NCBI GenBank assembly: GCA_036276235.1
Contig: DATBDZ010000403.1
Location: forward strand, 7,780-71,779
Direction: 5' to 3'
Source of the DNA: JANWHF01 sp036276235
GTDB lineage: Bacteria > Planctomycetota > Phycisphaerae > Tepidisphaerales > Tepidisphaeraceae
DNA: 64,000 bases
This document shows, piece after piece, positions 23,130 through 31,999 of the stretch. The position numbers were made by a program, and so were the translations under genes. Numbering within the stretch: the first letter of the stretch is position 1; each line of letters opens with the position of its first letter. Below the pieces are notes generated by a model that had not been told where the DNA came from, did no database searches, and saw nothing but the letters and a program-made list of their open reading frames with translations.

Positions 23130-26100
23130 CTATTGCAACCGTTCCATTCCGACCTCGTCGCGGATCTTCTTTCTGAGTTTGAGGATTTGCGTTCCATGCA
23201 TGCCGCGAATCGTCCAGTAGAATTCGCGCATGTAAAAATCTTCCTTGTTGAACGAGGAATAAATCTGCTCGAGCAGCGGCGTTTGATTGTCATCATCCAG
23301 CGCGCTGATTCCGCGCGTGAGCAGGCGCGTGGGGCCGTCCCAATTGCGGTCGTGCGATGCCTGGTGAAACTCCACCAGAGGCGCGAGCCCTTCATGCTTG
23401 CCGAGCAGGCACAACAGATAGCCGGCGAGCGCCGCCTCCTCGCGATCAGTGCTGCCGAGCAAGGGCATCAGCGGTTCTGCAACAAGCCCCGGCGGCGGTT
23501 CAAACTTCACCGGCTGATTTGACTGCACGAAGGATTCCTGATCGACGACCGCATTGAAAAGGTAAATGCCTTCCTGCAATTCCTGGGTCGCCCGAGGTCC
23601 CTCAGCCAGATAGCGCAACGCCAATAGACGCGCATGCGGATTGGCGGCGGAGAGCGCGGCAATCGCGGCCCGCTGCGCATCGGCTTTAGGCCCGGCCGCG
23701 AGTATGACTTGAAACGCCACCGCACGGAAATCGGCGTTGGCCTGCTGATCTTCGTAGATTCCCTTTGCCTGTTCGGCGGCATCCGGAGCCGAGACGCCCA
23801 GAAGCAGCGCCAGCGCCACGACGCGCTGCTGGCCGGAGCCGCTTGCGATCTTCGCCTTGGTCGCCTCGATCACTTTCTTTGCATCATCCGGCGCGAGCGA
23901 ATTACGAGTTACATACCGCTGGCCAAAATAGATTTGGTTCAACGCGCTGTAGATGGAGCCGGCCAACGACTTGGAATTGTGCTGTGCCAGCAGATCCCAC
24001 AGCGGCTCGGCGGCGCGCGGGTCGCTCAAAGCCGACATCCCCTCGGCCAATTCATCAAGTGTGCGATCATCGTTGGCGAGCGACGCGATCGTTTTGAACA
24101 GCGCGAGGCGCTTTTCCCATGGGAGCCAGGGAAGAAGCCGCGTGGCCGATTGCCGCGACGCGAGAACGGATTTGGCGGCTTCGGTCACGATGGGCAACGC
24201 GTCGTCCTCACTGCCCAGCGCCGCCAGCGGCATCGCCGCCGCCAGACGCTGGGCCGGGTCATCCGACTTGAGCATTGCCTGCAGATTGGGAATGGTCTGC
24301 GCCAGCCAGGATGGCCGCTGCGTTCCGGATCGGAATTTCTCGAGCCATTCGTTGGGATCGACCTTCACCCGCCCGCCGCCGAAACCGAAGAATGACGGCT
24401 TTTCGATGTACCCATCTTCGGGGCGAAGTTGTTCGATGGCGTGGAAGATCCCTTCAGCCCCGGCCACGCGCACCTCGGCGACCTTGTCGTTCAAGGCGGC
24501 GACAATTTCCTTGTCGCAATTCTTGGGCGCCATATTCGCGACGCCGCGCACCGCTGTCGCGCGAACCGCCGGATCAGCATGCGTACAGAACGCGCGAAGC
24601 ACCTCCGCCGAGGCCGGATCGCTATGACGCGGGTCAGTCAGTTGCTTGACGACTTGCAACGCCAATTCCGGGTGGCGTTTGGCGGCGTCGGCAAGAAGCT
24701 GCGCAGACTCAGCGCCACCCAGCGACTTCATTGCCGCCATCGCGCGGCCGGCGACGAAGCCATCCGAATCGTCGAGGAGCTTGGCGATCGCAGCACCGAC
24801 CTCCTCCGGCGAAACCTTCGACTTCTTTCCTTCGCGGTCCTCATAGATCGTCGCCAGCGCGTCGATTGCTTCCGCGCGGACGCGCCAGCTTTCATGGCTC
24901 AGCAGGCCGAGCAAAGTGGTGACGGCTTTATCTCCCTTGGCGGCGCGAAAGACGCGCACGGCATGTACGACCAGATCGGGATCCTTTTCGGTCGCGACGT
25001 ACTTGATGACCGCATCCGTTGTCGGCGGCGCTGGCGATTCAGCGAGCTGCTTGAGGACCGCGGCGCGAACATTGGCCACCGGATCGCTCAACAGCCCAAC
25101 CAGCGCGCCCGTTCCATCGACGCCGCCGACGGCCTGCAATCCGCGCAGGCTGATTTCGCGAATGAGCGGATCGGAATCGCTAAACATTTCCAGCAGCAGG
25201 CGGCCATCGCCGGCTGTAGCGCGGTGTGCCAATTCTTCGGCGGCATCGCGCCGAATCTGGGCATCCACCGACGCCAGCCGCTCCAATCCGCCCGACCATT
25301 GCAGCGCCAATGCATCGCTGCAAACCAAGCGGTAGCGAAGCGCAGTCAGGCGCTGGCGATCGCGATCTGAGGATGTCTGCTTCAGTCGTTGATAAATTTC
25401 GGGCAACAGCGCGGGTCCAAGGCGCGCTAATCGATCGCGAATGACGTTTGCCTCGGCAGGGCTCGTCGCGCGCAAAAGCGAGGCCAGATCTTCCTGCGCG
25501 GCGCTCAGCTCCGATTGACTTGGCGCGGAAGTCTGCGTGGTCGGTCTTTTGGCCGAGGCGGCCCACTTGCGAATCGCATCGAGGCGAGATGCTGTCACGC
25601 TGGCCGGATCCCAGGGGTCAATTTGATTGACCGGGGCGCCCCACTGCGAAAGCAGATCGATCGTCGCCAGTCGCGTTCGCAGGTTGCCGTTGGCAAAGGC
25701 ATCGGCGACCGCCGCCGCGGCCAGATCGGGCCATGGGGCCAGGCGCTTGGCCGCCACTTCGCCGGAGGCGGCGTCAGCGCCGCTCAGCTTGGCGATCAGT
25801 CGGGCAACCGCGGCGGCGTCGGGCGCATCCGTTGCCGCCAAGTCAGGGTCGATGATGCCCGCCTGCGGCGCGCTTTGTGCGAGCCAGCGCAGGAATTCGT
25901 CCGCGGAAAAATACCCTTCATGCGACGACACGGATTTGCCATTGGCGGTCAGCGAGCGAAGCGTCGGAATCGGCCCCGTGAACGGCTGCGCGCCCGGCTC
26001 GGGATTGTCCACATCCAGATGAACCAGCGTCCATGCGGAAAGCTTCTCGCGCACTTGCGCGCGATCCAGTTCCTTTTGCAGCTCACGGCACGGCACGCAC

Positions 26101-26312
26101 CAATCGGCCCCGTAAATCACGAGCATCGGCCGCTGGCGCTTGGCAGCGTCCTTATATCCTTCGTCCAGCGTCGCCAGCCACGTCACTGATGCGGGCGCGG
26201 TCGTCGGCGCCGCCGGCTGAGTTTGCGCAAGTGCCGGCGCTGTGCAAAGAACAAGCGCAAGCAACATCAGAAACTTCATTTGACAGATTGCCATAGGGCG
26301 ACATCTGCTCAT
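23130..26312 (-). CDS. Exported thioredoxin-fold protein with long HEAT-repeat array
   Basis: The 1060-residue product has a signal sequence (MKFLMLLALVLCTAPALAQ), a thioredoxin-like domain at about residues 43-140 with redox motif WCVPC (residues 71-75) and the cis-proline region GPIPTLRSL, and then about 900 residues of alpha-helical HEAT-type repeats (for example DPLIREISLRGLQAVGG, DPAVRATAVRGVANMAP, DPDLVVHAVRVFRAAKGD). The WCxxC protein is probably periplasmic; the HEAT array offers a large protein-binding surface. The start codon overlaps the stop of the cytochrome gene (ATGA), so the two are translationally coupled. A thiol-disulfide role for partner proteins is inferred. Confidence 0.85.
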   Translation of the reverse strand: MSRCRPMAICQMKFLMLLALVLCTAPALAQTQPAAPTTAPASVTWLATLDEGYKDAAKRQRPMLVIYGADWCVPCRELQKELDRAQVREKLSAWTLVHLDVDNPEPGAQPFTGPIPTLRSLTANGKSVSSHEGYFSADEFLRWLAQSAPQAGIIDPDLAATDAPDAAAVARLIAKLSGADAASGEVAAKRLAPWPDLAAAAVADAFANGNLRTRLATIDLLSQWGAPVNQIDPWDPASVTASRLDAIRKWAASAKRPTTQTSAPSQSELSAAQEDLASLLRATSPAEANVIRDRLARLGPALLPEIYQRLKQTSSDRDRQRLTALRYRLVCSDALALQWSGGLERLASVDAQIRRDAAEELAHRATAGDGRLLLEMFSDSDPLIREISLRGLQAVGGVDGTGALVGLLSDPVANVRAAVLKQLAESPAPPTTDAVIKYVATEKDPDLVVHAVRVFRAAKGDKAVTTLLGLLSHESWRVRAEAIDALATIYEDREGKKSKVSPEEVGAAIAKLLDDSDGFVAGRAMAAMKSLGGAESAQLLADAAKRHPELALQVVKQLTDPRHSDPASAEVLRAFCTHADPAVRATAVRGVANMAPKNCDKEIVAALNDKVAEVRVAGAEGIFHAIEQLRPEDGYIEKPSFFGFGGGRVKVDPNEWLEKFRSGTQRPSWLAQTIPNLQAMLKSDDPAQRLAAAMPLAALGSEDDALPIVTEAAKSVLASRQSATRLLPWLPWEKRLALFKTIASLANDDRTLDELAEGMSALSDPRAAEPLWDLLAQHNSKSLAGSIYSALNQIYFGQRYVTRNSLAPDDAKKVIEATKAKIASGSGQQRVVALALLLGVSAPDAAEQAKGIYEDQQANADFRAVAFQVILAAGPKADAQRAAIAALSAANPHARLLALRYLAEGPRATQELQEGIYLFNAVVDQESFVQSNQPVKFEPPPGLVAEPLMPLLGSTDREEAALAGYLLCLLGKHEGLAPLVEFHQASHDRNWDGPTRLLTRGISALDDDNQTPLLEQIYSSFNKEDFYMREFYWTIRGMHGTQILKLRKKIRDEVGMERLQ

Positions 26313-27679
26313 GACTGCTCCTGTTGCTTGGTACTACCCACACGGGAGTCATTCACGCGTCCGTGCCGGATCTTTTCCCACTGCGCCGCGTAATCAAACG
26401 TCGGGCTGTTCTCCGCATCGTGGCATCGAACACACTGATTCTCGGCGGCGAAGGTGGTTCGCATCTTCGGATCGCGAGCGTGCGCCTGCGATGGGCCGTG
26501 ACAACTTTCGCAGCCCACGTGTACGAGGCTCGGCGTTCGCCGCAACGAATCGAAGCCGCCGGGCATTCCGTAGCCGGTCGTGTGACATTGCAGGCAGTAT
26601 GGATCCACCTGAAATCCGCGCGGCTTAAGCTCATCCCATGCGTGCGCGTGCTTTGATTGATTCCACGACCGCTCTTCGTCGCGATGACATGCCGCACAGG
26701 ATTCGCTGCCCGCCACGCGATAGTCGGCAGGCGCATTTGGAAGCAGCGGCCCGACCAGGCCGCTTTGCTCGGCGGAAAAATCCTTCTCGCCGATCGTTTG
26801 CAGATATTGCCGCAGATTCGCCAACTGAGTTGGATCGTCCGCCAGTGAAGGATCCATCTCGGCGACTTTTCCTTTCCAGCGCTGCGACGAATCCTTGGGA
26901 GGGACGTCGAGCTGAATCAGAAACTTTCCCTTGTTGGTGGCCGCGGCAACCAGAACCGGGCCAGCCTCTTTTGGCGAGATCGCCTGCCCGGTATGCCCGC
27001 CGATGATGGCGTCTGCCTCGGGAACATCGATCGCCAGTTGCGCAAGCTCGCGCTCGGATACGTATGCCAGCACGACCGCTGAATTGTAAGTTCCCTTCAT
27101 TGCCGCCAGCGTCGAAATGATCGCCGGGCGCGGCTCATCTATATGAACCTCGCTCGTCGCAAAACTTTGCGACAGCACGCCGATCAAAGCGACACGTCGG
27201 CCTTGTACATTCACCATCCGCGCGGCCGGAGCGATCAGATGGCCGTCACTGTCCTTCGCATTGGCGGAAACGAGAGGTGTCTTAAGGCGTGTCGCCAGAT
27301 CGCGCAGGTAGGCCGGCCCGAGCCGCGCTTCCGGCCCACCGATGTTGTGTGCCGCCAGTCCCATTTCCTGCTCACCCAAAATGACCGCTTCGAATTTGGC
27401 CCGTTGATACGGCGAATCGCCGGCCGGCGCGCCGCCGACGTCGGCATAAATCACATTGCTGTTTTCAGAACGTAGTTGTCGCAGAAAAGTTCCGCGCCGC
27501 AGGAGGCCGCCCGATTGATTGGCGGTACAGCCGCACGGCGTAATCCAGCCCGCCGTGTCACCGGAGATGACGAGGATCGGCGCTGCCGCTGACGACGCCG
27601 CGACGTGACGATGTGCGCCCCACCAGAGCGCCCAAGCGCCTGCACCGAGAATCAGGATGATCAGAGCCACAGTTTTCAC
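26309..27679 (-). CDS. Tetraheme cytochrome fused to a 5'-nucleotidase-like domain
   Basis: The 456-residue product starts at GTG 27679, with an N-terminal membrane anchor or signal (ALIILILGAGAWALWWG). Residues about 35-290 resemble a metallophosphatase/5'-nucleotidase domain (ILVISGDTAGWITPCGC, VALIGVLSQS, ADAIIGGHTGQ), but the usual DxH metal ligand at the start is replaced by a DTAGWITPCGC segment. The C-terminal 130 residues carry four heme-binding motifs: CAACH, CLQCH, CESCH and CVRCH (near residues 327, 360, 390 and 418), in the style of cytochrome c554. The protein is expected to be periplasmic. It overlaps the thioredoxin-HEAT gene by four bases. Confidence 0.85.
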   Translation of the reverse strand: MKTVALIILILGAGAWALWWGAHRHVAASSAAAPILVISGDTAGWITPCGCTANQSGGLLRRGTFLRQLRSENSNVIYADVGGAPAGDSPYQRAKFEAVILGEQEMGLAAHNIGGPEARLGPAYLRDLATRLKTPLVSANAKDSDGHLIAPAARMVNVQGRRVALIGVLSQSFATSEVHIDEPRPAIISTLAAMKGTYNSAVVLAYVSERELAQLAIDVPEADAIIGGHTGQAISPKEAGPVLVAAATNKGKFLIQLDVPPKDSSQRWKGKVAEMDPSLADDPTQLANLRQYLQTIGEKDFSAEQSGLVGPLLPNAPADYRVAGSESCAACHRDEERSWNQSKHAHAWDELKPRGFQVDPYCLQCHTTGYGMPGGFDSLRRTPSLVHVGCESCHGPSQAHARDPKMRTTFAAENQCVRCHDAENSPTFDYAAQWEKIRHGRVNDSRVGSTKQQEQS

Positions 27680-27775
27680 CCTGGCCCCCGCGCCCGCATC
27701 CGCCAGCTAATCACCATCGTCGTATTGTTTAACTCGCGAGGCTCGTTAAGCGGAGGGGTCACCAGCGCCCCGCAC

Positions 27776-28032
27776 ATCCTCGAAGCACGAGAACGGCGGG
27801 CAGTGCCCGCCCTACGGGCGAATGCGGCGCGTAGGGCGGGCACTGCCCGCCGCAGTTTCAGAGCACGTACTCGCAAGCTCGGGCCACTTCGCGCGAACGG
27901 GCAATCGCAAGCCCATGCCACCCAAAATGACTCATGACCACAGAATTGGGTGGCATGGGCTCGCGACAGCGTGCCCGTGGCGTCTTTCATGCTTCGAGCG
28001 TGCGCCTTCCGCACGTGACCACTCAGCATGAC
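27776..28032. repeat. Composite palindrome, family CTCAGCATGAC, copy 1
   Basis: An inner perfect 23-bp inverted repeat (27794-27816 and 27830-27852; CGGCGGGCAGTGCCCGCCCT) and a second perfect 15-bp one (GCCCATGCCACCCAA at 27911-27925 with its complement at 27946-27960). The element ends with CTCAGCATGAC at 28022-28032. It fills most of the 411-base gap between the DUF4159 and cytochrome genes. Confidence 0.75.
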
Positions 28033-28090
28033 AGGTTCCGACACGAGGAAAATTGAAGTGATGTCGACCAATTGGGTTACCAAACTTGCG

Positions 28091-28879
28091 CTAGTACAAC
28101 AGCGCGTAAGCCAGAATATTCACATTGATCTGCGCACAGTTGGTGATCTCATTTCCGCCGCAGCAGCAGCAGCCGGTGGTGTGGGCGGTGTCGTTGAGGC
28201 CATCGACGGAGTAGATCACGCCGACGCGGCCCTGGATCGAAACCGCCTCCAGCGGGCGCGGCGTGCTGTGCAGACCCTTCAACTCCGTCACATCGTAAAC
28301 CGTGTGAAAAATCGGATGGTCCATCGTCAGGCTCGCCAGCGGATGATCTGGAAAGACCTTGGCCATCTCCGCGCGGAATGAGCGGTCCCAATCGGGCGAG
28401 GAGCAGCCGGAAGAGGCAAGCAGCAGCCCGCCATGCTCGACATATTTGCGAAGATTCTGCCGCTCGGCGTCGGGCAGATCGAAGGAGCCTTCCCCGGTCA
28501 TGATGACCAGCGGAAACTCAAACAACTCCGGCGAGGAAAGCTTCACCGCGTGAAATCGGCGGCTGGTGGAGATGGACGAATTCTTTTCCGTGTCGATCAG
28601 GAAATGATCGGAAAAACAGGTGCTGCTTTTGGTGCCGGCGTAAACGAGATTGGCCACCTGAACCACGCTCTCGGATTCCCCGCCCGGCTGGCGTGGTTCA
28701 GGGACATCGGTCTTGGCGGCCGTCGCGCCGCGCGCGCCATTATCAGCGCTGGCGGCATTCTTCGCCGGCTCCTGGGCCTCGACGATGCTCAAGCCAACGA
28801 GCAGCGCCACCGCGGCGACGAACGCCAGCCGCAATCGGATTGATCGATCAGGATTCTGGTTGCGTGTTTGTGACATCAT
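28091..28879 (-). CDS. Exported DUF4159 protein with C-terminal cysteine cluster
   Basis: The 262-residue product starts at ATG 28879. A signal peptide leads into the DUF4159 domain (FHAVKLSSPELFEFPLVIMT, LRKYVEHGGLLLASSGC, HPIFHTVYDVTEL), a class I glutamine amidotransferase-like fold common in MoxR/VWA gene clusters of planctomycetes. Near the C-terminus four consecutive cysteines (TTGCCCCGGNEITNC) sit before the conserved INVNILAYALLY. The cluster might bind metal; the role is unknown. Confidence 0.82.
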   Translation of the reverse strand: MMSQTRNQNPDRSIRLRLAFVAAVALLVGLSIVEAQEPAKNAASADNGARGATAAKTDVPEPRQPGGESESVVQVANLVYAGTKSSTCFSDHFLIDTEKNSSISTSRRFHAVKLSSPELFEFPLVIMTGEGSFDLPDAERQNLRKYVEHGGLLLASSGCSSPDWDRSFRAEMAKVFPDHPLASLTMDHPIFHTVYDVTELKGLHSTPRPLEAVSIQGRVGVIYSVDGLNDTAHTTGCCCCGGNEITNCAQINVNILAYALLY

Positions 28880-28929
28880 GAGAACTCCGAGTGACTTACT
28901 GAAAACCGGGAACGCTGTTTCGAGCGACC

Positions 28930-29115
28930 GTCATGCTGAGGGGCCATGTGCCTGCGGCACACCCGCGAAGCATGAAAACGGCGGGCAGTGCCCGCCCTAC
29001 GATTGAACGCGGCGCGTAGGGCGGGCACTGCTCGCCGCATCTTCAGAGACGGTACTCACAAGCTCGGGCCATTTCGCGCGAATGGGCCAGATGCTTCGGA
29101 GTACCTCAGCATGAC
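28930..29115. repeat. Composite palindrome, family GTCATGCTGAGG, copy 2
   Basis: Outer arms GTCATGCTGAGG (28930-28941) and CCTCAGCATGAC (29104-29115) are perfect complements. Nested inside is the 23-bp palindrome with arms at 28979-29001 and 29015-29037 (22 of 23), the same sequence as at 27794. The right flank carries AGATGCTTCGGAGTACC, as in the copy at 56867. It fills the gap between the DUF4175-like and DUF4159 genes. Confidence 0.85.
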
Positions 29116-29148
29116 GGCTATCGATCATCCTGCGCTCCTCAGGTCGGC

Positions 29149-31989
29149 TCACTGCTGCGGCTTCTGATCCAACTCATCGGCGACGCGCTGAAAATATTCG
29201 CCGACGCGGCGTTGATAGCGCGGCGGAACGGCCGCATCGCTTTGCCCGCTGGCGCGGATGCGGGCCGGATCGCCGTTAGCCGAATCGAGCGGATCTTTGG
29301 CCGGACCATTGGCTTCGGAACCGACGCCGCGCATCGCGCTGCCGCCGCGCGCGCCAGCCTGGCGGCCCTGTACGGGAATCTGCCCGTATAACCCGACGTT
29401 TCTCAGCGAACTTCGCCGCGCGCTATAGCCGCCGGACCCGCCCTGGCCGGAGCCGGGTTCTGCGCCTAAACCCGCCGCATCGAGCAGTTCCTGCACGGTG
29501 TTGCCCAAACCCGACGCCAGCTTGGGCTGAAACGCCAGCCCTTCGCCGGCCTTCTCTCCGACGCTCTGGCACTGGGCGATGAAGCTCTGGAGGGTTTCCG
29601 CGGCCGAGCGCGCCGCGATGTGCGCTCGCGTGCCGGAGAACTCGGCCAATCCTGATTCGGCGGCGGCCATCTGGTCGCCCGCCGCGCTCTTGCGCACGGC
29701 CGCGGCAAAAGTCTTGGCAGTTTGCCGCAGGTCATCCAGCTTCGTATCCGCCGGAAGCTCGGCGGTGTGATTCTCGATATCGTCCAGCAGTTGCCGCAGG
29801 TCTTCGCGCAAGCGCCGCTGCTCCCCTTCCAGATCGCGCATGCGCGACTTGAGATGCGGATCATCCTCCCCATCGTGATCGGTCAGCGCGTCCATCCGCT
29901 GGGCCAGATCATTCTGGCGCTGCCACAGGTCGATGAAGCGTGCCTCGTCTTCGATGAGGGGATAGATCTTTCCCAGATGTTCCAGCGGATCGGTCGCCTC
30001 CTCCTTGAACTCCTTGCGCTGCGTCCCGAGTTTTTTGCGCGCCTCTTCCAGGCCATCCTTAGCGGCGCCGGCGGTCAGCCCCGGCCGGTTGGCCAGATCG
30101 CTCATGGCGCCGGCGGCATCGCTCATGGCCGCGGCGGTTTTGTTCAATTCTTCCTTGAGGGCGCGATCCAGATCGAACGGCAGATCTTCCGTCTTCAGCT
30201 TGGTCAGCGCATCCGCATCAGCCGCGAACTGCGCGGCGGCATTTTCAAGTTGCTGGCGCATCTCTTTGGAGATTTCGGAATTCGCATCCGCCTTCTCCAA
30301 TGCTTTCTTGAGCTGATCGATCTTCTCATTTGCCGCCTCCATGCGGCGAGACGCCTGCTCATATTTGGAAAGCAGCGTCTCCAGCCCCTCGCGCGCCAGA
30401 AGCATTTGCTGCATCTGCTCTTTGGAGACGATGTGAATCGTGACGATCGGGCTTTCCGATCCTTTTGACCCGGCCGGATCATTGTCCTCGACCCGCGCAA
30501 AGAGCTTCACCACATCGCCGGGGCTCAGCGCGTAAGCGGAAAGCGGGAGCGAAACCGATGCCGGCACACGCGTGTGCTCGGGCAGCGGCACCGGCACGAC
30601 GGTCGAGCGCACGCGGGATTCATTGAGGCCGCGGAAAAGTTCCAGCCGCGAAACGCCGTAGTCATCTTCCGCCTGAATCTGCACGTCGAGCGCAACTTCC
30701 GGCGTGGCAAAAGACTCTGGCTGCGGCTGCATGATTCGCACAAACGGCCGCTCGTCGCGAAGAAGCTGGATCGACGCCGTGAACGAATCGGACGAAGCCT
30801 GCCCATCGACATCGGCAACTTTCAGATTCAGCCGGCCCGATTGCCGTACGACAAACGCCGCCGTGACACTGGTCGCGCCGCGATCGACCGACTTCATGGC
30901 AAAGGAACTGCGCTGCACAGGCTGAGTCGAGGGCAATGGTGCGGGTGAACTCTCTTCCGATGCGACGCCTTGAGGCGCATCGGTCTCAATCATTCCAGAT
31001 CCGAGCGGCCGGTTGCTCTGCGCCCACAACTGAACGGTGCTGCCCGGCAGCGCCGAGATGCCGCCCGCGGGAATGGGGCCTTCGATCGGCGGACGATGCG
31101 TATAGGCCGGCGGCGTCAGACGAAAGCGGACCGATTCGATCCGCGGCGTGGTGATGACGCTGATTTCAAATTTGCGTGACCGCGCTGCGCCGGAGCGAAC
31201 GAAATATTTAGAGGGTGCCGTCACGTTGGCGACGGTCGCGTGCCATTTGCCATGATCTTCCGGAAACATCGGCAGCGATTCCTGGCCGCCGCCGTCGGGC
31301 GCGATCAGGACGATCTCGGCGCTTTCCACGGGAACATCGCCGGTCGTGGCGCGGATATCGAGCACTCCGCCGTAAAGGACCTTCGCATCGCCGGGCGTGA
31401 CGGTGAACTCAATCGGCGAATACGGGGGATGATCGCCGTACGGGTCGGCAAAGCGATCCCATTCGGTGGCAACCAGGCGCGGCGCGCTGACCGAAAGCAG
31501 GAGGACAGCCGCGGCGATCGCGCCCAACGCGATCAAAGATCGATAGAGCGGCCGCAGCGGCGCCGCGGCAGGAGGACCGATAGTTCGCGCGATGCTGGCG
31601 GCACGTTCGACGGCAAGGCGCGCCATGCCGGCGGTCACCCCGCCGCCCGCGCCGGCTGCCAGCACGCCGGGCATCAAATCGATTCCTGAAAGAATCTGCC
31701 CCTGCGCATCGGCAAGCCGATCAAGCCGGCGCGCCAGCGCGCCGGTCGCGCTTTGTTGCCAGGTCCGCAATGCCACGCGCCCGACGATCAGCAATCCAAA
31801 TCCAGCGGCGACTGCCGTCGCGGCCAGGCGCACTCCCGGTGCTAAATCAACTGCAAGATCGATCCACATCAACCCGATGAGCAGGAGCGCGGCGGCGATC
31901 AGCCCCCACCCCGCCGACGCGCCCAGGCCGATGGCCAGCAATCGCCGCCGAATCTCATGCAGCCGATGATGCAGGGATCGATCGTTCAT
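29149..31989 (-). CDS. Large membrane-anchored coiled-coil protein (DUF4175-like)
   Basis: The 946-residue product starts at ATG 31989, 10 bases after the VWA gene stop. Two transmembrane helices (residues about 18-55) are followed by a beta-rich extracytoplasmic region with Pro/Ser repeats, and then a long heptad-rich helix (about residues 505-720: LLSKYEQASRRMEAANEKID, EEARKKLGTQRKEFKEEATD, LRDLEGEQRRLREDLRQLLD). A Gly/Ser-rich tail ends in GEYFQRVADELDQKPQQ. This matches the DUF4175-type proteins that accompany BatA/VWA genes. The role is probably structural, at the membrane. Confidence 0.8.
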   Translation of the reverse strand: MNDRSLHHRLHEIRRRLLAIGLGASAGWGLIAAALLLIGLMWIDLAVDLAPGVRLAATAVAAGFGLLIVGRVALRTWQQSATGALARRLDRLADAQGQILSGIDLMPGVLAAGAGGGVTAGMARLAVERAASIARTIGPPAAAPLRPLYRSLIALGAIAAAVLLLSVSAPRLVATEWDRFADPYGDHPPYSPIEFTVTPGDAKVLYGGVLDIRATTGDVPVESAEIVLIAPDGGGQESLPMFPEDHGKWHATVANVTAPSKYFVRSGAARSRKFEISVITTPRIESVRFRLTPPAYTHRPPIEGPIPAGGISALPGSTVQLWAQSNRPLGSGMIETDAPQGVASEESSPAPLPSTQPVQRSSFAMKSVDRGATSVTAAFVVRQSGRLNLKVADVDGQASSDSFTASIQLLRDERPFVRIMQPQPESFATPEVALDVQIQAEDDYGVSRLELFRGLNESRVRSTVVPVPLPEHTRVPASVSLPLSAYALSPGDVVKLFARVEDNDPAGSKGSESPIVTIHIVSKEQMQQMLLAREGLETLLSKYEQASRRMEAANEKIDQLKKALEKADANSEISKEMRQQLENAAAQFAADADALTKLKTEDLPFDLDRALKEELNKTAAAMSDAAGAMSDLANRPGLTAGAAKDGLEEARKKLGTQRKEFKEEATDPLEHLGKIYPLIEDEARFIDLWQRQNDLAQRMDALTDHDGEDDPHLKSRMRDLEGEQRRLREDLRQLLDDIENHTAELPADTKLDDLRQTAKTFAAAVRKSAAGDQMAAAESGLAEFSGTRAHIAARSAAETLQSFIAQCQSVGEKAGEGLAFQPKLASGLGNTVQELLDAAGLGAEPGSGQGGSGGYSARRSSLRNVGLYGQIPVQGRQAGARGGSAMRGVGSEANGPAKDPLDSANGDPARIRASGQSDAAVPPRYQRRVGEYFQRVADELDQKPQQ

Positions 31990-31999
31990 AGACTCACCA

